From positions 1,128,804-1,153,469 of the forward strand of contig CP070658.1 in NCBI GenBank assembly GCA_020355105.1: a stretch of 24,666 nt of DNA, given 5' to 3'. This document shows positions 15,783-22,549 of this stretch, piece by piece; the first letter of the stretch is position 1, and each line of letters opens with the position of its first letter. The notes under the pieces are model-generated. The model was not told the DNA's origin. It worked only from the letters and a program-made list of their open reading frames with translations, and searched no databases. Both the position numbers and the translations under genes were made by a program. The stretch is from Candidatus Thorarchaeota archaeon. Lineage in GTDB: Archaea > Asgardarchaeota > Thorarchaeia > Thorarchaeales > Thorarchaeaceae.

Positions 15783-15800
15783 CCTCGTGTCGGGGTCAGA

Positions 15801-16655
15801 TTAGCCTTCCGAAAGAATGAGTTCCGCCGCCTCTCTCAGCTTCTCAATCGTTTTGATTTCCACCGTTGCTGAGCCGAGCCTTGCAGCCGCTGTGTTGCCG
15901 TGATAGTCGCTTCCTCCGGTTTCAATGAATCCAAGTCCTTGAACGGCTTTCCTCACGTCCTCTGGACTTCCGGCGGTTCCCCATGGTGCGTAGTCGTATT
16001 CAATCTCAACCCCCACTGCCCCGGACTTCTGAAGCTGCTTCAGAAACTCTCGCAGATTGGAGGTTTCAATTGCCATCGGGTGAGCTATGACTGGAACGGC
16101 ACCTGCAGACCTAAGAAGTCTGATAGCCTCCACTGTTCCCAGCCTGTCCTTCTTCACATAGGCCGGCTTTCCTTCCACCAGGTATTGTTGGAAGGCTTCG
16201 GCTGAGTTTCTGACAACTCCCTTCCGGACAAGAAGCCCAGCCAGATGAGGCCGACCTGGGCTTTCAACTCCTCGAAGCACGTTATCTACCTCATCCTGTC
16301 TGACATCAATGCCAATCTTTCGAAGCTTCTCGACCATCTTCAGGAACCTGACTAGTCTGCCATTGGACAGGGGTTCAAGTCTTTTCGACAACTCTTCCGA
16401 CCCAAAAGGAACGAAGTAGCCCAATAGGTGAACCTCTTTGCCATCATGTTCGGTACTGATCTCCACACCTGGAACCCCTATGAGATTTGCACGCGAAGCT
16501 GCATCCATGAAGTCCTTTAGGCCCATCAAGGTGTCATGGTCTGTGAGGGCAATCCCTCCAAGCTCCATCTCCTCCGCCTTTCTCACCAGAACGGCAGGTG
16601 TATCGCTGCCATCTGAGTATGCAGAGTGAGTATGAAGGTCAGCACGGGCTTTCAC
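15801..16655 (-). CDS. PHP-domain phosphoesterase (COG0613, RNase AM / nucleoside bisphosphate phosphatase-like)
   Basis: The 284-residue protein has the four PHP motifs: DLHTHSAYSDG at 6-16, LTDHDT at 38-42, PGVEIST at 62-68 and the late IAHPMAI and GGSDYHG motifs. These form a trinuclear metal site. The nearest characterised relatives hydrolyse 3',5'-nucleoside bisphosphates or RNA 5' ends. Start GTG 16655 has GGGAGG about 12 bases upstream. Its first 17 bases overlap the 3' end of the YkgJ gene in another frame, and the amidohydrolase follows after 18 bases. The gene is therefore part of a compact leftward operon. Confidence 0.9.
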   Translation of the reverse strand: MKARADLHTHSAYSDGSDTPAVLVRKAEEMELGGIALTDHDTLMGLKDFMDAASRANLIGVPGVEISTEHDGKEVHLLGYFVPFGSEELSKRLEPLSNGRLVRFLKMVEKLRKIGIDVRQDEVDNVLRGVESPGRPHLAGLLVRKGVVRNSAEAFQQYLVEGKPAYVKKDRLGTVEAIRLLRSAGAVPVIAHPMAIETSNLREFLKQLQKSGAVGVEIEYDYAPWGTAGSPEDVRKAVQGLGFIETGGSDYHGNTAAARLGSATVEIKTIEKLREAAELILSEG

Positions 16656-17133
16656 CGTGAACGGCCTCCCGTCTTAGGGTCGCAACGAGCGTTTTCACCT
16701 TATGGTTCACTTTCCTGATTCTATCTCTTGTCACTGTGGCTGCTGCTGGACATTCGTCGTCAACCGTACACTTGCGCTTCCTTGCATCAAAGATGACGGG
16801 ATACCATCGACACCCTTCTGGTCGTGCATCGTATATCTTGCAGGTCATATTCCCCGAATCATAGAAGAAGCAATACCCATCTACGTTCTTCAATTCACAG
16901 AATCCTGCTGTCACTCTCACAAGGTAGTCGTTCTTAGAATACCCCAGAGCACTGATTCTCTTCGCATCCTCGCGGGTGAGCGTCATCTCTGTTTCTGTGC
17001 AACAGGTTCTTCCTTCACTACAGAATCGAGCGCAGTCAATGGCTATCAAGATACCGTTGTCTCCGTCATTGGATTTCCTTTTTGACTCGAGCTGTCGGCC
17101 AGCACTCCTTGAGGATGAATAATCGCTAGTCAC
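16639..17133 (-). CDS. YkgJ-family cysteine cluster protein
   Basis: The 164-residue protein carries the YkgJ/UPF0153 pattern. CARFCSEGRTCC gives Cys34, Cys38, Cys44 and Cys45. The TLTREDAKRIS helix follows, then GYCFFYDSGNMTCKIYDARPEGCRWYP with three more cysteines. The family probably binds zinc or iron, and its biochemical role is unknown. The first start is GTG 17133; the initial 25 residues are Ser/Arg-rich and unconserved, so the real start may be later. It is the first gene of the leftward YkgJ-PHP-amidohydrolase-Mut7-C set, with the stop inside the PHP gene. Confidence 0.85.
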   Translation of the reverse strand: MTSDYSSSRSAGRQLESKRKSNDGDNGILIAIDCARFCSEGRTCCTETEMTLTREDAKRISALGYSKNDYLVRVTAGFCELKNVDGYCFFYDSGNMTCKIYDARPEGCRWYPVIFDARKRKCTVDDECPAAATVTRDRIRKVNHKVKTLVATLRREAVHGESPC

Positions 17134-17152
17134 ACTGTCTATCTATGCGATA

Positions 17153-17230
17153 TTGTGGTCAGATTGCGGTTTATCGGTTCATCACGCTGATGAGGCGCTC
17201 GCCATCCCTACTTCATCATCATCCCAGCAA
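17153..17230 (-). ncRNA. Candidate C/D-box guide RNA (weak)
   Basis: In the gap between YkgJ and the small gene, the minus strand reads, in order: TTGCTGG, a C-box-like ATGATGA (17222-17216), a C'-like GTGATGA (17185-17179), a D box CTGA (17162-17159) and CCACAA (17158-17153). The last of these can pair with TTGCTGG with one bulge. C and C' both fit RTGATGA. The distances (about 30 and 16 bases) are longer than usual for archaeal guides and no clear D' box is seen. The C box is also part of a simple ATG repeat, so chance is a real alternative. Confidence 0.2.
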
Positions 17231-17260
17231 GAATGGCCCAATTATGTCATATCAATGCTG

Positions 17261-17503
17261 TTATGCGTTTCTGCGTGCAATTCTGCGAATTCTGGACACC
17301 CTGTCAGAGATGTCGCTCGAAGGTTCTTCCGATTCAGTCAATTGGGAGCTTGGTTGGACAAGGTACTTCCCTGTGAGTCTGAGGTAAACCCTGGCTCTTA
17401 TCTGCCGCATATACGACGAGAGATTATCTGGCTGATGAACGGCACCAAGGAGAAGGCGGCGTCGTTTGCTGAAAATGCCCAGAATGCGGTCTACTATACT
17501 CAT
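17261..17503 (-). CDS. Small basic protein of unknown function
   Basis: From ATG 17503 the protein has 80 residues and resembles nothing I recognise. It starts with an amphipathic, hydrophobic then basic segment (MSIVDRILGIFSKRRRLLL), followed by a polar middle and an Arg-rich end (SRIRRIARRNA). The reason to accept it is the ribosome binding site: GAGGTGATC (17512-17504) is adjacent to the ATG and matches the archaeal 16S anti-SD over nine bases, with GAGG five bases from the ATG. A TTTAGA box lies about 33 bases upstream. It is transcribed away from ABCE1. A long overlapping frame on the opposite strand has no comparable start site. Confidence 0.5.
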   Translation of the reverse strand: MSIVDRILGIFSKRRRLLLGAVHQPDNLSSYMRQIRARVYLRLTGKYLVQPSSQLTESEEPSSDISDRVSRIRRIARRNA

Positions 17504-17512
17504 GATCACCTC
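17504..17512 (-). promoter_or_regulatory. Nine-base Shine-Dalgarno site of the small unknown gene
   Basis: GAGGTGATC on the minus strand is complementary over its whole length to the conserved 16S 3' end (GATCACCTC). The GAGG core sits at normal spacing from ATG 17503, and this fixes the start over the GTG six bases upstream. Confidence 0.55.
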
Positions 17513-17586
17513 TCTACTCGATGTCTTGGCTCTAAAGGTTTTTCATGTGCTACAAGTTCAGATTCCCCGCGGTCCAGAGCCAAAGC

Positions 17587-17595
17587 GCTAAATAC
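17587..17595 (+). promoter_or_regulatory. TATA-like box of the ABCE1 gene
   Basis: GCTAAATAC preceded by CAAAGC lies about 52 bases before ATG 17644. Transcription would begin near 17617, leaving a leader of about 27 bases that contains the SD site at 17634-17641. Confidence 0.4.
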
Positions 17596-17633
17596 GGTCT
17601 GAAGGACTGGCCTTCATCACTCCAGAAGGACTC

Positions 17634-17641
17634 AGGTGATC
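17634..17641 (+). promoter_or_regulatory. Shine-Dalgarno site that decides the ABCE1 start
   Basis: AGGTGATC ends two bases before ATG 17644 and matches the 16S 3' end over eight bases. It supports this ATG over the in-frame upstream codon at 17545, whose added 33 residues have no counterpart in ABCE1 proteins. Confidence 0.6.
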
Positions 17642-17643
17642 AC

Positions 17644-19455
17644 ATGCGCATTGCAGTAATTGACGAATCCCGGTGCAGGCCAAAGGACTGTACCCACGAG
17701 TGTCAGAGATTCTGTCCTCGTGTGAGGACCGGCGATGAAACAGTCATATTCCCGGACGGTCCAAACAAGCCTCCTGTCATAGTGGAGGCTCTATGCTCCG
17801 GTGAAGCGATTTGTGTCAAGAAGTGCCCCTACCATGTGATCAGCATAGTCAATCTTCCCGAGGAACTCGAGTCCGACACAAGCCATCGTTACAGTGTCAA
17901 CGGATTCAAGCTGTTCCGCCTTCCCATCCCCAAGGAAGGAAAGGTGCTGGGCCTCATAGGTCCAAACGGTGTTGGGAAGACGACCGCATTGAGAATCCTT
18001 GCCGGAGAACTGCAGCCCAACCTTGGCAATCTGGAAGAACCTCCGAGCTGGGAGGAGATAATACTGCAGTATCGCGGATCCGAGCTGCAGCCATTCTTCA
18101 AGAGAATACAAGAGGGCACGATAACTCCGGTACACAAACCACAGAACATTACAGATCTCCCGAAGCTAGAGTCTGTGGCGGAAAAACCGATTAGTGAGCT
18201 TCTAGAGGCTGCTGACTCCTCAGGCAGATTGAATGGCTTGAAGGAGGACATGAATCTCAACGAGATATGGGAACGTCCTATCAAGTATCTGAGTGGAGGT
18301 GAACTGCAAAGAGTTGCCGTGACCGCAGCCATAGTGCGCGAGGGTGACTTCTACTTCTTTGACGAGCCAACAGCTTACCTTGACGTGAGAGAGCGCCTAC
18401 GAATGGCACGTGCAATACGCCATCTTTCGTCTTTGGGGAAGACTGTAGTCGTTGTGGAACACGACCTCTCTATGCTAGACTACGTTTCCGACTTGATTTG
18501 CATATTCTACGGAGGCCCAGGCACCTATGGCATCGTTTCACATCCCCATGGCACTAGGGTCGGCGTCAACATATTTCTCGATGGGTATATCCCGGATGAG
18601 AACATGCGATTCCGGGATACTGCAATCTCATTCAAGGGCATGGCTGGTGAGGATGAGGAGTATATTGGTGCCGAGGCGTTGCTAGAGTACGGAGATATGA
18701 GAAAGGAATTCGAGGACTTTACTCTGGATGTCAAGGGAGGAAGAGTCACTCGGGGACAGATCATTGGTGTTCTTGGGCCCAACGGAATAGGCAAGACAAC
18801 TTTCGTGAGAATGCTTGCTGGAGAGCTTGAACCAGAAGAGGGTGAAGCCCCAACGAAGACTATCTCAGGATTCGACCTGAAAGTTGCCTACAAGCCTCAG
18901 TACATTGATGCAAACTACGACGGCAGTATGCGAATGTATCTGCGAGAGGCTGGTGGGAGCACAGTTGAAAGCGCTGATTTCAGGACCTCGGTTATTCGCA
19001 GACTAGGCCTGGAAGACCTCCTGGACCACAACGTTTCGGAGTTGTCGGGTGGCGAACTCCAGAGGGCCACGATCGCAAGGACCCTGGCTCAAGATGCTGA
19101 TATCTACTTGTTTGACGAGCCCTCAGCGTTTCTTGACATTGAGCAGCGACTGGAGAGCTCACGTGCAATCCGGAAGACGATTCAGACATCGATGCGCACT
19201 GCCTTTGTTGTTGAACACTCGCTTCTGATGGCCGACTACCTGAGCGATAGTATGGTGGTGTTCGGTGGAGTCCCAGGGAAGAAGGGGATTGCTTCCTCTG
19301 TAACCACGCTTAGGAATGGAATGAACGCGTTTCTCAGACAGATGGGGGTCACGTTCAGGAGAGACCCGCAGACAGGTAGGCCCAGAGTAAACAAGGATGG
19401 TTCTAGGCTCGACACTCAGCAGAAGTCATCAGGTGAGTATTACTACGTAGGCTAG
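17644..19455 (+). CDS. abce1: ABCE1/Rli1 ribosome-recycling ATPase
   Basis: The 603-residue protein is a full ABCE1. The N-terminal iron-sulphur domain has Cys11, Cys16, Cys20 and Cys24 in the first motif and CSGEAICVKKCP at 51-62 in the second. Two ATPase heads follow: Walker A GPNGVGKTT (about 106) and GPNGIGKTT, signatures LSGGELQRVAV and LSGGELQRATI, Walker B FFDEPTAYLD and LFDEPSAFLD, and the hinge segment ITFRRDPQTGRP-like end with QQKSSGEYYY. ABCE1 splits 70S ribosomes after release and binds the small subunit. Unusually, the second cluster motif has Glu54 where human and Pyrococcus proteins have Cys. The gene converges on the nucleoside phosphorylase, 3 bases apart. Confidence 0.97.
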   Translation: MRIAVIDESRCRPKDCTHECQRFCPRVRTGDETVIFPDGPNKPPVIVEALCSGEAICVKKCPYHVISIVNLPEELESDTSHRYSVNGFKLFRLPIPKEGKVLGLIGPNGVGKTTALRILAGELQPNLGNLEEPPSWEEIILQYRGSELQPFFKRIQEGTITPVHKPQNITDLPKLESVAEKPISELLEAADSSGRLNGLKEDMNLNEIWERPIKYLSGGELQRVAVTAAIVREGDFYFFDEPTAYLDVRERLRMARAIRHLSSLGKTVVVVEHDLSMLDYVSDLICIFYGGPGTYGIVSHPHGTRVGVNIFLDGYIPDENMRFRDTAISFKGMAGEDEEYIGAEALLEYGDMRKEFEDFTLDVKGGRVTRGQIIGVLGPNGIGKTTFVRMLAGELEPEEGEAPTKTISGFDLKVAYKPQYIDANYDGSMRMYLREAGGSTVESADFRTSVIRRLGLEDLLDHNVSELSGGELQRATIARTLAQDADIYLFDEPSAFLDIEQRLESSRAIRKTIQTSMRTAFVVEHSLLMADYLSDSMVVFGGVPGKKGIASSVTTLRNGMNAFLRQMGVTFRRDPQTGRPRVNKDGSRLDTQQKSSGEYYYVG

Positions 19456-19458
19456 TCG

Positions 19459-20301
19459 TCAGACTGCCTTTTTGTGAAGGCCACGCATCCAGAACTCCTT
19501 CTTTGCTGCGGCCTTCTCCTTGTCCATCTCCGCCAGAATCTTTACAGCCTCATTCCCGCAAGCTATCACCGACTCTTCTCCTTTCACAGCAAACTCATCT
19601 TTCACCCTATTTGCATACACGGCACAGACCGCACCAGATCTGAAACCATAGACGTTTGCCAGAGTGAAGAGGGTGGCCGCCTCCATCTCAAAATTCGCGA
19701 CATTTGCCTTGGTCAAATCCTTGACCAAAGTTTCACTGAAGCTCTGTGTGTAGTCATTGAAACCTGGTCTAGACTGCCCAAGATAGAAAGAGTCAGTGGA
19801 AGCTGATATGCCAAGATGGTAGTTGAAGCCAAGTGTGTCAGCGGCTTCCACCAGGGCCATGATGATCTCGTACGAGGCAGCAGCAGGATACTCCGGGCGT
19901 ACATACTGCTTGCTTGTACCTTCGAGTCGCACGCCTCCTGTGGATATTATCAGGTCTCCAATCTCTATGTGCTCCTTCAGAGTGGCGCAGGATCCCACTC
20001 TGATGAAGTTCCGAACGTCCACATTGGCCAACTCTTCAATCGCGATTGCAGTTCCAGGTCCGCCAATCCCTGTAGAACAGGCTGAGATGGGCACTCCCTT
20101 GTAGAAACCTGTGTGGGTCACATACTGACGATGCGAGGCGACTTCAGTGAAGGAGTCCCAACCCTTGCTGATTCTCGCGACACGTTGAGGGTCACCAGGA
20201 AGAAGTACGGACTCTGCAACATCACCTTTCTTGACCTCAATATGGTACTGCTTGCGGTCCGGCGTTTCTGGGCGTCTAGCGGAAATGGTTTCTTTCGGCA
20301 T
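19459..20301 (-). CDS. Uridine phosphorylase-like nucleoside phosphorylase
   Basis: The 280-residue protein belongs to the NP-I family of nucleoside phosphorylases. It has the phosphate-binding VLLPGDPQRVARI at about 33-45, HRQYVTHTGFYKG, the substrate loop STGIGGPGTAIAIEEL, and RVGSC at the base pocket. NFEMEAATLF carries the Glu-Met-Glu ribose contacts. It cleaves a nucleoside with phosphate to ribose-1-phosphate and free base. The motif set is closest to uridine phosphorylase, but purine-acting enzymes share it. The N-terminal 15 residues are polar and extra. ATG 20301 is the start. It diverges from the FBP aldolase/phosphatase gene across 235 bases. Confidence 0.9.
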   Translation of the reverse strand: MPKETISARRPETPDRKQYHIEVKKGDVAESVLLPGDPQRVARISKGWDSFTEVASHRQYVTHTGFYKGVPISACSTGIGGPGTAIAIEELANVDVRNFIRVGSCATLKEHIEIGDLIISTGGVRLEGTSKQYVRPEYPAAASYEIIMALVEAADTLGFNYHLGISASTDSFYLGQSRPGFNDYTQSFSETLVKDLTKANVANFEMEAATLFTLANVYGFRSGAVCAVYANRVKDEFAVKGEESVIACGNEAVKILAEMDKEKAAAKKEFWMRGLHKKAV

Positions 20302-20397
20302 TGCTGGTCAAGTACGCACTGGAGAACTAGGCTATTTCAGTTTCGGACATAGTTCGGCTACGATGTATCTAATGCAGCTCAGCTCCAGACCAACAAA

Positions 20398-20406
20398 CTA
20401 TTATAC
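20398..20406 (+). promoter_or_regulatory. TATA box of the FBP aldolase/phosphatase gene
   Basis: CTATTATAC is the best TATA match in the 235-base gap. It predicts a transcript start near 20428 and therefore an untranslated leader of roughly 110 bases, much longer than for the other genes here. Confidence 0.45.
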
Positions 20407-20423
20407 ATTCATAGAATAGTTGC

Positions 20424-20510
20424 GGTCTGCTCGGGATTCGGTCTCCGAAAGACCTAATACACATACCGTGGGGCCTGCTGTCCCGTGCGAGGGCGTAACG
20501 CTGCTCCCAC
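20424..20510 (+). promoter_or_regulatory. Structured 5' leader of the FBP aldolase/phosphatase mRNA (candidate RNA regulator)
   Basis: Two folding blocks lie before the start codon. Block 1: CCGAAAGACC (20445-20454) can pair in full with TTCGG (20437-20441) plus GGTCT (20424-20428), leaving an 8-base bulge. The second GGTCT copy (20440-20444) can instead pair with AGACC, which excludes the TTCGG stem. Block 2: GTGGG (20468-20472) pairs with CCCAC (20506-20510), enclosing CCC/GGG and GCG-TAA-CGC pairings. The SD GGAG (20525-20528) follows. No known riboswitch class is recognised; the in-frame codons here have no family support as protein. Confidence 0.35.
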
Positions 20511-20536
20511 AACAATCTTGGAAAGGAGAGATAAGC

Positions 20537-21685
20537 TTGGTTGAAACAACCCTTAGTGTGATCAAAGCCGACATCGGTTCGCTTGCCGGCCATGTCGTTG
20601 TACCTGACTTCCTGATCGAGCTTGCCAGGAAGGAAATGAAGGCCGCAGTTGACAAGAAGATCATCAAAGACTTCTATGTCGCCAATGCCGGTGATGATCT
20701 GGAACTAATAATGACCCATGACAAGGGAGAGAACAATGAGGAAGTCCATCGCCTTGCCTGGGAAACATTCATGAAAGGTACTGAATTGGCCCGCAAGAAG
20801 AAGATCTACGCAGCCGGTCAGGACATGCTAGCTGACACATTCAGTGGGAATGTAAAGGGACTTGGTCCTGGTTCAGCGGAGATTACTATCGAGGAGCGAA
20901 AGTCAGAACCGTTCGCCATCTTCATGGCGGACAAGACCGAACCGGGTGCTTTCAATCTTCCATTGTTCAAGATATTCGCTGACCCGTTCAACACAGCTGG
21001 GCTGGTAATCGATCCGAATCTGCATGATGGATTTACGTTCATCATTCAGGACATCATGAAGGATGTGCCCTGCTTCGTTGAGATGAAATGCCCCGAAGAG
21101 ATGTATGATGTGCTTGCTCTTCTCGGTAGCACAGGAACCTTCACCATAAAGAAAGTCTACCGCGCCGATGGTATGGTATGCGCATCAGTAAGCACGGACA
21201 AACTCCATGCTGTAGCTGGGAAATATGTTGGAAAAGATGACCCAGTAGCTATTATCAGAGCGCACTCGGGTCTTCCTGCCATGGGTGAAGTGCTTGAGGC
21301 ATTCACGATTCCACACCTTGTTGCTGGTTGGATGCGTGGTTCTCATGCAGGTCCATTGCTTCCTGTTGCATTGAAGGACTCAAGGTGTACCCGATTCGAT
21401 GGCCCTCCGCGTGTCATTGGTCTGGGCTTCCAGGTTAGCAACGGCGAGCTGGTGGGCCCTGTTGATCTCTTCGATGATGTCGCTTTCGACATCACAAGGA
21501 AGCGTGGGATGGAGATTGCCGACTATCTTCGTCAGCATGGTCCATTCGAGTTTCACCGTCTTTCGTCTGACCGGATGGAATACAGCACATTGCCAAAGGT
21601 CCTAAGCAAGTGTGAAACTCGTTTCACAGAAACCGAGATTATTCCAAAAGGCACCACTAAGGACACTTCAGACTCTGCAGAGTAG
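20537..21685 (+). CDS. fbp: Bifunctional fructose-1,6-bisphosphate aldolase/phosphatase (archaeal type)
   Basis: This 382-residue enzyme makes fructose-6-phosphate from triose phosphates, the committed step of archaeal gluconeogenesis. The N terminus TTLSVIKADIGSLAGH is diagnostic, with metal-binding Asp12. ADKTEPGAFNLPLFKIFADP and the aldolase centre GKYVGKDDP (Tyr230 and Schiff-base Lys233, one off from published Tyr229/Lys232) follow. RAHSGLPAMG and MRGSHAGPLLPV complete the active site. The start is TTG 20537, chosen because GGAG lies 8 bases upstream and the family begins here. An in-frame extension to 20420 passes through the structured leader. The C terminus is a polar tail (KGTTKDTSDSAE). 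The triosephosphate isomerase gene is 1.6 kb downstream. Confidence 0.95.
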   Translation: MVETTLSVIKADIGSLAGHVVVPDFLIELARKEMKAAVDKKIIKDFYVANAGDDLELIMTHDKGENNEEVHRLAWETFMKGTELARKKKIYAAGQDMLADTFSGNVKGLGPGSAEITIEERKSEPFAIFMADKTEPGAFNLPLFKIFADPFNTAGLVIDPNLHDGFTFIIQDIMKDVPCFVEMKCPEEMYDVLALLGSTGTFTIKKVYRADGMVCASVSTDKLHAVAGKYVGKDDPVAIIRAHSGLPAMGEVLEAFTIPHLVAGWMRGSHAGPLLPVALKDSRCTRFDGPPRVIGLGFQVSNGELVGPVDLFDDVAFDITRKRGMEIADYLRQHGPFEFHRLSSDRMEYSTLPKVLSKCETRFTETEIIPKGTTKDTSDSAE

Positions 21686-21735
21686 TTGCGGGACCCTACA
21701 GTTCCGCACCTCACTTTCCAGACGTCAGGCAGTCC

Positions 21736-22029
21736 TCATCCTGTTCTCTTGATTATGTGATAGCCAAACTCTGTCTTGACTGGATCTGCAGTCATCGCTC
21801 CAACACTGAGTGAGAAGGCAGCGTTCTCGAACTCCTTCACCATTTGGCCCCTGCCGAACCAACCAAGGTCCCCTCCTTTCTTCCTGGACGGACAATCGCT
21901 GGAATGCTTTGCCATTGACGCGAAGTCCTCTCCTTCTCGAATTCTACTTATAATCTCGAGGGCCTGACTGTGCTTCTTCACTAGAATGTGACTGGCTCGT
22001 ACTTTGCCTGCTTTGCCACCTTTACCCAT
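21736..22029 (-). CDS. Parvulin-type peptidyl-prolyl cis-trans isomerase (PpiC)
   Basis: From ATG 22029 this is a 97-residue single-domain parvulin. It has RASHILVKKHSQAL at the first strand, FASMAKHSSDCPSRKKGGDLGWFGRGQM in the middle and the closing GYHIIKRTG. Active-site histidines of HIL and GYHI and the Cys of SSDC are present. It speeds cis-trans isomerisation at Xaa-Pro bonds during folding and is cytoplasmic. The start is set by GGTGAT (22041-22036) on the minus strand; the GTG at 22038 lies within that site. A TATA-like box at 22081-22090 leaves a leader of about 30 bases. Confidence 0.93.
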   Translation of the reverse strand: MGKGGKAGKVRASHILVKKHSQALEIISRIREGEDFASMAKHSSDCPSRKKGGDLGWFGRGQMVKEFENAAFSLSVGAMTADPVKTEFGYHIIKRTG

Positions 22030-22080
22030 TGATATCACCAGCTTATAGCAGATTGTGCATGGTCTCGTTCGAGTGTCCAG

Positions 22081-22090
22081 AAAAATAAGC
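22081..22090 (-). promoter_or_regulatory. TATA-like box of the parvulin gene
   Basis: GCTTATTTTT on the minus strand is centred about 56 bases from ATG 22029. The predicted leader carries the GGTGAT ribosome binding site. Confidence 0.4.
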
Positions 22091-22189
22091 TCTACGATTC
22101 GTGTGCGTCAAAGTGAATAATACCCCTGTGTCAATCTGGAAATGACACGCTTTCTTTAGCATGTTTGGCTCCAAGATTGTTGGTTCATT

Positions 22190-22420
22190 ATGAAAGTCGT
22201 GACTATATGCCTGCCTGAATCCTATGTTGAAGGGCTCGACAAGCTAATCGGGCAATTGAAGTATCCCAACCGCTCTGAAGTGATAAGAATTGCAATTCGC
22301 GACTTACTTGTAGATGAGCTCTGGGGCGATAGGACACAGTCAACGTCTATCCCTCTCGTTGCTCAGCTACAGGACATCCCTACGGTTCCTCCAGCCGGGT
22401 CGGTTGAACATCCCCGCTAG
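22190..22420 (+). CDS. Ribbon-helix-helix (CopG/NikR-type) transcriptional regulator
   Basis: The 76-residue protein has a ribbon-helix-helix DNA-binding domain in its first 45 residues: strand KVVTICLPES, helix VEGLDKLIGQL, turn YPNRSE and helix VIRIAIRDLLVDEL. Such proteins dimerise and insert the paired strand in the major groove. The remaining 30 residues are proline-rich with no ligand domain, so it is not a NikR. It has no toxin partner next to it. The target is unknown. The gene diverges from parvulin, with 160 bases between starts. A TTTTT run at 22439-22443 could terminate it. Confidence 0.85.
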   Translation: MKVVTICLPESYVEGLDKLIGQLKYPNRSEVIRIAIRDLLVDELWGDRTQSTSIPLVAQLQDIPTVPPAGSVEHPR

Positions 22421-22549
22421 TTGTACAACCAGATTACCTTTTTCTATGACCGACACAACCTAGGGTCAGGCCAAGCCGACCAATGTAGTGGGATTGGAGC
22501 AGACCCAACAACAATGCTGCTCATTCTACTTCAGGAAACCGTGTGTAAG

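Noticed and set aside
16702..17085. 127-residue rightward frame
   Set aside because: Shadow of the YkgJ gene; its cysteines come from complementary codons and form no known motif.
17153..17602. 149-residue rightward frame before ABCE1
   Set aside because: It runs through the divergent promoter region and overlaps the ABCE1 upstream area. Residue content is Ser/His-rich and unlike a folded protein, and the opposite-strand small gene has a strong SD site.
17889..18332. 147-residue leftward frame inside ABCE1
   Set aside because: It falls within the first ATPase domain, which is conserved on the plus strand; no independent start signals.
20420..20536. 39-residue N-terminal extension of the FBP aldolase/phosphatase
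   Set aside because: The family begins at the TTLSVIKAD segment and a GGAG site precedes the TTG at 20537; the extension overlaps paired leader structures.
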